Position numbers and translations under genes: made by a program
Part shown: positions 1 through 5,477 of the stretch, one piece after another
Layout: every line of letters begins with the position of its first letter
How positions within the stretch are numbered: position 1 is the first letter of the stretch
The notes under the pieces: model-generated
Seen by the model: the letters and a program-made list of their open reading frames with translations, nothing else
Told to the model about the DNA's origin: nothing
Database searches by the model: none
Origin: an uncultured Collinsella sp.
GTDB lineage: Bacteria > Actinomycetota > Coriobacteriia > Coriobacteriales > Coriobacteriaceae
Length of the DNA stretch: 12,658 bases
NCBI GenBank assembly: GCA_900551185.1
Contig: URVF01000023.1
Coordinates: 1 to 12,658 of the forward strand
Direction: 5' to 3'

Positions 1-44
1 CACGCGTAAGATCGTCGGCAGCGTCAGATGTGTATAAGAGACAG
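1..44 (+). other. Nextera i5 sequencing adapter remnant (not genomic)
   Basis: Bases 12-44 match the 33-base Illumina Nextera read-1 adapter exactly as I recall it, and bases 26-44 are the 19-base Tn5 mosaic end. Bases 1-3 (CAC) fit the end of the P5 arm, and bases 4-11 (GCGTAAGA) match the i5 index I know as S517. Genomic sequence therefore begins at base 45. Translation across the junction gives the peptides MYKRQ or MCIRDR, known signs of this contamination in protein databases. This is a library artefact left at a contig end, not a biological transposon end. Confidence 0.97.
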
Positions 45-347
45 GCCGACGACACGGTGGCCCTGCGCGCTTCGGCCTCTCCCGTGGTCCAAGCGCTCAT
101 CCACGCCTGCGGCAGTCCCCTTGCCTGCACGAGCGCCAACACACACGGCGCGCCCTCGCCGGCAAGCTTTGCCGCCGTCGAAGGTCGCATCTTGGAGGGG
201 GTCGATGTTGCCGTCGACGCCGGCGAGACCCCGTGTCGCGACGCCTCGACCATCGTGTCGTTCCAGCACGGCGGGCTCCAGATCCTGCGCCAAGGCGCAC
301 TTCCCGCATCAGAGATCGAACGGGTCCTGTCCGACCCGATGCAATAG
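45..347 (+). CDS. TsaC/Sua5-family L-threonylcarbamoyladenylate synthase, 3' fragment
   Basis: About 100 C-terminal residues of a YrdC-domain protein; the 5' part is lost at the contig end, and any start codon upstream of base 45 lies in adapter. Visible family features are the conserved TSAN segment followed by G and SP (here CTSANTHGAPSP, near bases 126-161), a DAGET segment followed by STIV, and the ILRQGAL ending that corresponds to ILRxGAI in the family. Members make threonylcarbamoyl-AMP from threonine, bicarbonate and ATP for the t6A modification of tRNAs that read ANN codons, in the cytoplasm. Whether this is the short TsaC form or the long Sua5 form cannot be judged: it ends soon after the YrdC core, which favours a TsaC-like or fused arrangement without the C-terminal Sua5 domain. 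It stops 13 bases before glpK, so the two may be co-transcribed. Confidence 0.85.
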   Translation, partial: ADDTVALRASASPVVQALIHACGSPLACTSANTHGAPSPASFAAVEGRILEGVDVAVDAGETPCRDASTIVSFQHGGLQILRQGALPASEIERVLSDPMQ

Positions 348-360
348 AAAGGTGTAAGCG

Positions 361-1902
361 ATGTCGTTGAATCTGGGCAGCCTGGGCATGGAAGATGCCT
401 CGTTTAACTTTGGCGGTTCCTACATCATGGCGCTCGACTGCGGCACCACCTCGGTACTTGCGACCATCGTCGACGAGTACGGCTGCATCGTCGCGCAGGC
501 ACGTCGTAGCGTCAAAACCAGCTTCCCGCGTCCCGGTTGGATAGAGCAAGACCCTATGGAGGTGCTTGCCAGCCAGATCGGCGTGATGATGGAGGTCCAG
601 TTTAAGAGCGGCATCCATTCTGACCGCATCGCCGCCATCGGTATCTCCAACCAGCGCGAGACCACGGTGGTGTGGGACCGCATAAGCGGCCAACCCATCT
701 ATAACGCCATCGTGTGGCAATGCCGTCGCACCGCACCTCTGATCGACGAGCTGGTCGAGCGGGGCGCAGAAGAGCTGGTGCGCTCCCGCACGGGACTCAC
801 GCTCGATCCGTATTTCTCGGCTTCCAAGGTGCAGTGGATCCTCGACAACGTCGACGGTGCGCGTGAGAGCGCGGCGGCGGGCGACCTCATGTTCGGCACC
901 ATCGATACCTGGCTCATCTACAACCTCACCGGCAGTCAGGTCTTTGCCACCGACTACACCAATGCCAGCCGCACGGCGCTCTTTAATATCCATACGCTCG
1001 ATTGGGACGACGACCTGCTGGCGCTCTTTGACGTTCCACGTTCCATGATGCCCGAGGTTCGTTGGAGCTCGGGCGACTACGGCCGCGTCGCGAGCGACAT
1101 CATGACCAACATGCCGCCCATCATGGGCGTGGCGGGCGATCAGCAGGCGTCGCTGTTCGGCCACTGCTGCTTCCATCCCGGCCAGACCAAAAACACCTAT
1201 GGCACGGGTTGCTTTATGCTCATGAACACCGGCGACGAGGTCGTCGAATCCAAGAACGGTCTGGTCTCCACGATCGGTATCGCCGCGGACGGCAAGATCA
1301 GCTATGCGCTCGAGGGTTCTATCTTTGCCGCCGGCTCAACCATGAACTGGCTGCGCAACAACATGGGCATCATCTCGAGTGTGAGCGAGTCCGCGCAACT
1401 CGCCGCTTCGATCAACGACAACGAGGGCTGCTACTTCGTCCCCGCCTTCGCTGGCCTGGGCGCTCCCTGGTGGGACCCGCGTGCCCGCGGTATCGTGTGC
1501 GGCCTGACCGGTGCCTCGAGTCGCGCGACCATTGTGCGTGCGGCCTGCGAGTCCATGGCCTACCAGAGTTATGACGTGCTGCGCGCCATGGAGCAGGACG
1601 TGGGACTTTCGATTGAGCGCCTGTCCGTCGATGGCGGCGCCTCACGCAACGAGTTCATCATGCAATTCCAGGCCGACCTGCTGGATATCCCCGTGCTGCA
1701 ATGCGAGACGGTGGAGACCACGGCAATCGGTGCCGCGTACTTGGCGGGTCTTGCCGTCGGCTATTGGGAAGACCTTGAAGAGCTGGAGCAAAATGCCCAG
1801 ATCGTTAGGACCTTCCTTCCCCATATGTCCGCCGAGCGTCGCGAGCAAAACCTTGCGGGCTGGCGTGATGCAGTCAAGCGCTCGCTCAGTACCGCACAGT
1901 AG
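361..1902 (+). CDS. glpK: Glycerol kinase
   Basis: This FGGY-family kinase of 513 residues phosphorylates glycerol with ATP to sn-glycerol 3-phosphate in the cytoplasm. The N-terminal phosphate-binding segment reads ALDCGTTS (residues 24-31; most relatives have DQGTTS). Likely glycerol-binding residues are R99/E100 (in NQRE), Y151 and D260 (in AGDQQ), matching E. coli R83/E84, Y135 and D245. The stretches FGTIDTW, TDYTNASRT and LFNIHTLDWDD are typical of GlpK, and the FGGY signature lies near residues 455-470 (TAIGAAYLAGLAVGYW). The ATG at 361 has a GAAAGG Shine-Dalgarno at 347-352. This start gives about 16 more residues before the first beta strand than E. coli GlpK; an ATG at codon 10 is possible but has no better ribosome site. 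The loop at residues 237-256 lacks the His that HPr phosphorylates in enterococcal GlpK, so that control is probably absent. No glpF or glpD is seen nearby. Confidence 0.95.
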   Translation: MSLNLGSLGMEDASFNFGGSYIMALDCGTTSVLATIVDEYGCIVAQARRSVKTSFPRPGWIEQDPMEVLASQIGVMMEVQFKSGIHSDRIAAIGISNQRETTVVWDRISGQPIYNAIVWQCRRTAPLIDELVERGAEELVRSRTGLTLDPYFSASKVQWILDNVDGARESAAAGDLMFGTIDTWLIYNLTGSQVFATDYTNASRTALFNIHTLDWDDDLLALFDVPRSMMPEVRWSSGDYGRVASDIMTNMPPIMGVAGDQQASLFGHCCFHPGQTKNTYGTGCFMLMNTGDEVVESKNGLVSTIGIAADGKISYALEGSIFAAGSTMNWLRNNMGIISSVSESAQLAASINDNEGCYFVPAFAGLGAPWWDPRARGIVCGLTGASSRATIVRAACESMAYQSYDVLRAMEQDVGLSIERLSVDGGASRNEFIMQFQADLLDIPVLQCETVETTAIGAAYLAGLAVGYWEDLEELEQNAQIVRTFLPHMSAERREQNLAGWRDAVKRSLSTAQ

Positions 1903-2025
1903 GGCTGCGATGGGCTGCTCGATACAACAAACCGCTAAACTTATGCACGGCGCGCGGCAACAACATCGCCATGCGCCTTGTCAGCAAGGCCATCTTCCGG
2001 CCGCAACGAAAGGGGCAATCAACCC

Positions 2026-2673
2026 ATGACCGTCACCTACGATACGTCCCGTGTGACCCTTGTCGATCACCCGCTCGTCCAGCACAAGCTGTCGATCCTG
2101 CGCGACAAAAACACCGGCACCAACCAGTTCCGCCAGCTCGTGCGCGAACTCGCACTTTTTGACGGCTACGAGGCCATGCGCGACCTGCCCATGGAAGACG
2201 TCGAAGTCGAGACCCCCATCACCACCGCAACGTTTAAGCAGCTCGCCGGCAAAAAGCTCGCCATCGTTCCCATTCTGCGTGCAGGCCTTGGCATGGTCGA
2301 TGGCATCCTCGACTTGGTACCCTCCGCTCGCGTGGGCCACATCGGTATGGAGCGCGACGAGGTTACCCACGAGCCGCACGAGTGTTACTGCAAGATGCCC
2401 AAGGATATCGACCAGCGCATCTGCCTGGTCGTCGACCCCATGCTCGCCACGGGCGGTTCGGCCGAGATGGCCATCAGCTACCTGCGCGAGCGCGGTGTCA
2501 AGGACATCCGCATGCTGTGCATCGTCGCGGCCCCCGAGGGCCTCAAGTCGCTGACTGAGAAGGACCCCGATGTGCATATCTATACCTGCGCCATCGACGG
2601 CCATCTCAACGAAGCTGCCTACATCGTTCCCGGCTTGGGCGACGCCGGCGACCGCATCTACGGCACGCTGTAA
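2026..2673 (+). CDS. upp: Uracil phosphoribosyltransferase
   Basis: This 215-residue enzyme (E. coli Upp has 208) converts uracil and PRPP to UMP and pyrophosphate in pyrimidine salvage. The PRPP-binding loop VVDPMLATGGSA lies at residues 135-146, the ILRAGLGM segment at 83-90, and the C-terminal uracil-binding stretch VPGLGDAGDRIYGT at 201-214. The ATG at 2026 is chosen because GAAAGGGG at 2008-2015 lies about 10 bases upstream and the protein then starts like other Upp proteins; an in-frame TTG at 1978 would add 16 unconserved residues. The 123 bases between glpK and upp hold no gene, only a small hairpin (1975-1980 with 1985-1990) without a U tract. The gene may have its own promoter or be read through from glpK; I could not pick a convincing promoter. 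A GC-rich hairpin follows the stop. Confidence 0.96.
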   Translation: MTVTYDTSRVTLVDHPLVQHKLSILRDKNTGTNQFRQLVRELALFDGYEAMRDLPMEDVEVETPITTATFKQLAGKKLAIVPILRAGLGMVDGILDLVPSARVGHIGMERDEVTHEPHECYCKMPKDIDQRICLVVDPMLATGGSAEMAISYLRERGVKDIRMLCIVAAPEGLKSLTEKDPDVHIYTCAIDGHLNEAAYIVPGLGDAGDRIYGTL

Positions 2674-2715
2674 TCTCTGGGCCATACCGGCTAACGTCGA
2701 AAATACGAAGAAATG

Positions 2716-2750
2716 GTGCGCGCGGTCGAACAAAAGACGACCGCGCGCAC
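2716..2750 (+). terminator. GC-rich hairpin after upp, candidate terminator
   Basis: Bases 2716-2728 and 2738-2750 are a perfect 13-bp inverted repeat (GTGCGCGCGGTCG and its complement) with a 9-base A-rich loop, starting 42 bases after the upp stop. Only a loose T-rich stretch (TTTT at about 2766-2769) follows, so it is not a textbook intrinsic terminator. It may still end upp transcripts, protect their 3' ends, or act in either direction. Confidence 0.6.
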
Positions 2751-2865
2751 TCCTGTTAACGGACGTTTTGCGCTGAGGGGTTCGAGAAAAACGTATTACC
2801 GTACCTGCGGCATAAAGAAGGTCTTAAGAAAACGAACAGGTGCGTATTAACCGATGCTTTTTCGG

Positions 2866-2893
2866 TTGTACTTTAGCGATTGGCTCGTACAAT
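2866..2893 (+). promoter_or_regulatory. Candidate sigma-70-type promoter of the atp operon
   Basis: TACAAT at 2888-2893 differs from the -10 consensus at one base. TTGTAC at 2866-2871 lies 16 bases upstream and keeps the TTG of the -35 consensus. The site is in the AT-richest part of the window, in the only long gap before the ATP synthase genes, and would start transcription near base 2900, about 55 bases before the first gene. A short inverted repeat (2849-2854 with 2862-2867) overlaps the -35 box and could be an operator or chance. This is a match by eye; no start-site data are available. Confidence 0.5.
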
Positions 2894-2955
2894 AGTCACC
2901 AATGTTTGGCGGGAACTGTCCTGTGAGGCGATAAAAAAGGAAAGTGAGGACGCCA

Positions 2956-3267
2956 GTGTTTCAGATAGCCGATCTGCTCGCTATCGTTGCAGGTGCCATC
3001 GCGGGCGCGATTGCCTTCCTTCCCTTTGTCTTTACGCTCAAGCCGGTTCTTGACGATAAGCAGAATGCGGACATGCTCAAGGGTATGGTGAGTCTGGCGG
3101 TCTCGGCAATCGCTCTGCTCGTCTTTACCTTGGTTGTGTTTGTGTTGTTCGGAGAGGCATTTCGCATGTTCCTCCTGGGCGAGGCGATCGGCTTCGTGGC
3201 CTTTATGGCCGCCTGCGCGGTTCGCGTCGCCAAGGCGCTACGAGATCCTCATGAGGTCGAAAGGTAA
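2956..3267 (+). CDS. Small AtpI-like membrane protein preceding the ATP synthase genes
   Basis: A 103-residue hydrophobic protein with about three membrane segments (roughly residues 5-27, 44-65 and 70-92) and a short basic C-terminal tail. It lies directly before atpB, three bases from it, which is where atpI (ATP synthase protein I, linked in other bacteria to c-ring assembly and Mg2+ uptake) usually sits. I see no decisive AtpI sequence motif, so the name rests mainly on position, size and topology. The GTG at 2956 is preferred because TGAGGA at 2945-2950 gives a normally spaced ribosome site. The alternative GTG at 2944 would add four residues, but its AAGGA is only one or two bases away. 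It is probably the first gene of the operon. Confidence 0.6.
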   Translation: MFQIADLLAIVAGAIAGAIAFLPFVFTLKPVLDDKQNADMLKGMVSLAVSAIALLVFTLVVFVLFGEAFRMFLLGEAIGFVAFMAACAVRVAKALRDPHEVER

Positions 3268-3270
3268 GTC

Positions 3271-4074
3271 GTGGAAATTTTTGAAAAGCTGCCTGATGAG
3301 ATTAATCATCTGGTCAGCGAGTTCAGCTCCACCCCTGTCGTGGGCGATCTGAGCTGCGGCATCACGCAGTACTCGTTTTGGCTGATCGTCTCCACGATCG
3401 TGCTCCTGATCGTCCTGGCCGTGTTCAAGAAGAAGCAGACCCTGGTCCCCAAGGGCTTCTTCGTCAACGGTTTCGAGTACATCATCGAGTACGTCGAGAA
3501 CGATATCGGCAAGGGCGTCGTGGGTGAGAACTGGAAGAAGCACTTCCCGTTCCTGTGCTCGCTTTTCCTGTTCATCCTGATCAATAACATGATCGGCCTG
3601 ATCCCGGGAATGAAGCCCGGCACCGGTGCAATCGGCTCCACCGCCGCGCTCGCCATCTTCGCCTTCGTGTACTTCATCTACTACGGATGCAAGGCTCACG
3701 GCGTGATCGGCTACATCAAGAGCCTCGCTCCGCAGGGCGTGAGCTTCCCGATGAACGTGCTCGTGTGGGTCGTCGAGCTTTTCTCGACCTTCCTGCGCCT
3801 CATCACGCTCGCCGTCCGTCTGTTCTGCAACATGTTCGCAGGACACGTGGTCATGGGCTCGTTCGCCATCATGGCGAGCATGTTCATGCAGCCGCTGCTT
3901 CAGCAGGTTTCTGCGGCCCACGCCGTCGGCGCCCTGCCTTCGCTGGCCTGGCTTGCCATTCTCATCCTGATCTATGCGATCGAGCTTGTGGTCGGCGCCA
4001 TCCAGGCTTACGTCTTCACGGTCCTTACCGCCGTGTATGTCTCCGAGGCAGAGGAGGTCGCGGAGGAGGAGTAG
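3271..4074 (+). CDS. atpB: F1Fo ATP synthase subunit a
   Basis: A 267-residue membrane protein forming the stator proton half-channels next to the c ring. The essential arginine of the long membrane helix is R183 in LRLITLAVRLFCNMFAGH (E. coli R210). The glycine of the usual RLFGN motif is replaced by Cys186. The last helix carries ELVVGAIQAYVFTVLTAVY, with the conserved Gln at residue 245. Five or so hydrophobic segments are visible: about 35-52, 92-112, 122-140, 160-205 (long), and 224-258. The N-terminal region (residues 1-30) is hydrophilic, and the C-terminus is acidic (EAEEVAEEE). The GTG start at 3271 has GAAAGG at 3259-3264, inside the 3' end of the preceding gene. The length is close to the E. 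coli subunit (271). Confidence 0.97.
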   Translation: MEIFEKLPDEINHLVSEFSSTPVVGDLSCGITQYSFWLIVSTIVLLIVLAVFKKKQTLVPKGFFVNGFEYIIEYVENDIGKGVVGENWKKHFPFLCSLFLFILINNMIGLIPGMKPGTGAIGSTAALAIFAFVYFIYYGCKAHGVIGYIKSLAPQGVSFPMNVLVWVVELFSTFLRLITLAVRLFCNMFAGHVVMGSFAIMASMFMQPLLQQVSAAHAVGALPSLAWLAILILIYAIELVVGAIQAYVFTVLTAVYVSEAEEVAEEE

Positions 4075-4198
4075 TCTTCCGTTCGCGCCTTAAAGGTAAG
4101 GCAATTCGTTAAACCGCCGGTGCCCGTACCCATGGAGCCCGGCAGTTATAAAAAGGTTATCCTGCGTGAAATAAGACACGCACGACAAAGGAGGAATC
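4075..4198 (+). promoter_or_regulatory. atpB-atpE intercistronic leader with strong Shine-Dalgarno
   Basis: This 124-base gap is the longest inside the operon. It ends in AAAGGAGG at 4187-4194, a near-perfect Shine-Dalgarno five bases or so from the GTG of atpE. Just upstream are an A/T-rich stretch (about 4145-4160) and a small perfect hairpin (TGCGTG 4163-4168 with CACGCA 4177-4182, loop of 8). In E. coli the atpE leader boosts translation so that enough c subunits are made for the ring; this leader looks like a counterpart, which is an inference. No internal promoter is obvious. Confidence 0.5.
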
Positions 4199-4393
4199 GT
4201 GGGAGTTATCGGTTACGGTCTCGGTGTTATCGGCGCTGGTCTTGCTATCGGCCTGTCTGCTCTGGGTGCTACGGGTGCTATGGCCCGTCAGCCTGAGGTC
4301 CAGGGCCGCGTGTTCACCGTCTTCATCATGGGCTCCGCTTTCGGCGAGGCTCTGGCTCTGATCGGCTTCGTTGTCGCGCTGATCGTTAAATAG
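4199..4393 (+). CDS. atpE: F1Fo ATP synthase subunit c
   Basis: This 64-residue hairpin of two membrane helices forms the rotating proteolipid ring. Helix 1 is glycine-rich (about residues 3-27). The polar loop carries the conserved ARQPE at 29-33, and helix 2 (about 37-62) carries the ion-binding carboxylate E50 in GSAFGEALALIG. E50 is followed by Ala rather than Ser or Thr, and the helix 1 position that is Gln in Na+ enzymes is Ile17, so proton coupling is likely. It is shorter than most c subunits (B. subtilis 70, E. coli 79). The GTG start at 4199 is the only one supported: it has a strong AAAGGAGG, and reading upstream in frame reaches a TAA at 4172 with no other start. The Pro of the common EALP motif is Ala here. 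Confidence 0.95.
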   Translation: MGVIGYGLGVIGAGLAIGLSALGATGAMARQPEVQGRVFTVFIMGSAFGEALALIGFVVALIVK

Positions 4394-4408
4394 CACGGAG
4401 CGTCAAGT

Positions 4409-5011
4409 ATGAATCTTTCATCCCAGAAGAGCGCGATCGCACTCTCCGCGTCCGCGGCCGCGCTGCTCATGCCGGTTTCCGCGTTCGCCGAGGACGGCGC
4501 TGCCGGTGCGGACATCCTCATCCCTAAGATGGCGGAGTTCATCCCGGCGCTTATCGCCTTCCTGATTATCTGGATCGTGCTGGCCAAGGTCGCCCTGCCG
4601 GGCATCATGAAAACCATGGAGGAGCGCGGCAAGAAGATCGAGGAGAGCCTCGACGAGGCCGAGAAGACCAAGCAGGAGGCTATCGCCAAGCGCGCTGAGT
4701 CCGACTCGATCGTCACCGACGCCCGTCGTCAGGCTGCCGACATCGTTCTCGAGGCCCGTAAGGACGCCGAGTCCGAGCGTGCCCGTATCATCGAGGCTGC
4801 TCACAAGGAGGCCGAGGAGATCATCGCCAAGGCCCATACGACCGTCGAGGACGAGCGCAAGTCCATCTACGCCGGTGCCGCGAGCTCCATCGCCGACCTG
4901 TCCGTTGCCGTCGCCACCAAGATCGTGGGCGAGGCACTCGAGGACGATGCCGAGCAGAAGAAGCTCATCGAGCGCTACATCCAGGAAGCAGGTAGCCTGA
5001 ATGCCGACTAG
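4409..5011 (+). CDS. atpF: F1Fo ATP synthase subunit b with N-terminal signal-like sequence
   Basis: The 200-residue peripheral stalk subunit is anchored in the membrane and reaches to F1 through a long charged helix. Residues 43-64 form the usual membrane anchor, and residues 68-155 are an Ala/Glu/Lys/Arg-rich right-handed coiled-coil type helix. Unusually, residues 1-27 look like a cleavable Sec signal peptide: a polar start with one Lys, a hydrophobic Ala/Leu core, then PVSAFA followed by ED, so signal peptidase I could cut after Ala27. There is no lipobox Cys. The ATG at 4409 has GGAG at 4397-4400; internal ATGs at 4469 and 4529 have no comparable ribosome site, so the extension is probably real. 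The 3' end overlaps atpH by 11 bases, suggesting translational coupling. Only one b-type gene is present, consistent with a homodimer. Confidence 0.95.
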   Translation: MNLSSQKSAIALSASAAALLMPVSAFAEDGAAGADILIPKMAEFIPALIAFLIIWIVLAKVALPGIMKTMEERGKKIEESLDEAEKTKQEAIAKRAESDSIVTDARRQAADIVLEARKDAESERARIIEAAHKEAEEIIAKAHTTVEDERKSIYAGAASSIADLSVAVATKIVGEALEDDAEQKKLIERYIQEAGSLNAD

Positions 5012-5477
5012 CCGCTATCAGGACAAGGTGCTCGAGACCTACGCGCGTTCCCTTTTGGAAGCCGCCAAGGCCGAGAACCATGTGTTCGAGGACCTCGAGA
5101 TGGTCGAGCGCTTGGCTTCTGCCAGCCCCGAGATCATCGCCGTGCTCGACACCATGTCCAAGCGCGACCAGCTCGACCTTCTTCCCAAGGTGGCAGCTGC
5201 CTTTAAGTATGTTGCCGAGGAAGACGAGGATGTAGTGGGCGTGACCGTCACCACGGCGATCCCGCTCGACGACGAGCTGCGTCAAACCATCACTAAGAAA
5301 TGCGAGCAGGACTTCGGCCGCAAGGTATTCCTTATCGAGCAGGTCGACCCGTCTATCGTGGGCGGCCTGGTGCTCGAGGCCCGCGGCGAGCGTCGTGACA
5401 TTTCCGTCAAGACGCAGCTGCGCATCGCGCAGGAGACCCTCGCAAACTCTGCTAATTCGTACGGAGGTGAAGCCTAA
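5001..5477 (+). CDS. atpH: F1Fo ATP synthase subunit delta
   Basis: A 158-residue stalk protein that joins subunit b to the top of the alpha3beta3 head. The N-terminal helical part (YARSLLEAAKAEN, residues about 14-26) and the C-terminal signature region (VDPSIVGGLVLEARGERRDISVKTQLRIA, about 115-143, counted approximately) are recognisable. It is about 20 residues shorter than the usual 177. The shortening lies in the middle, where the later helices of the N-terminal domain should be, because PEIIAVLDTMSKRDQLDLLPKV runs almost directly into the beta-strand region. Its ATG lies inside the end of atpF (11-base overlap), and its TAA shares one base with the atpA ATG, so coupled translation is likely across all three genes. 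Confidence 0.93.
   Translation: MPTSRYQDKVLETYARSLLEAAKAENHVFEDLEMVERLASASPEIIAVLDTMSKRDQLDLLPKVAAAFKYVAEEDEDVVGVTVTTAIPLDDELRQTITKKCEQDFGRKVFLIEQVDPSIVGGLVLEARGERRDISVKTQLRIAQETLANSANSYGGEA

Noticed and set aside
26..44. A Tn5/IS50-type transposon end
   Set aside because: The 19-base mosaic end is there, but it is joined to the synthetic adapter and index of a sequencing kit, so it is a library artefact.
1975..1990. Small hairpin between glpK and upp as a terminator or uracil attenuator
   Set aside because: Only six base pairs with a four-base loop, no T tract, and no alternative pairing I could find; too weak to call.
4116..4143. Hairpin GCCGG/CCGGC between atpB and atpE as an internal terminator
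   Set aside because: A five-pair stem with an unpaired 18-base interior and no T tract; a terminator inside the ATP synthase operon is also unlikely.
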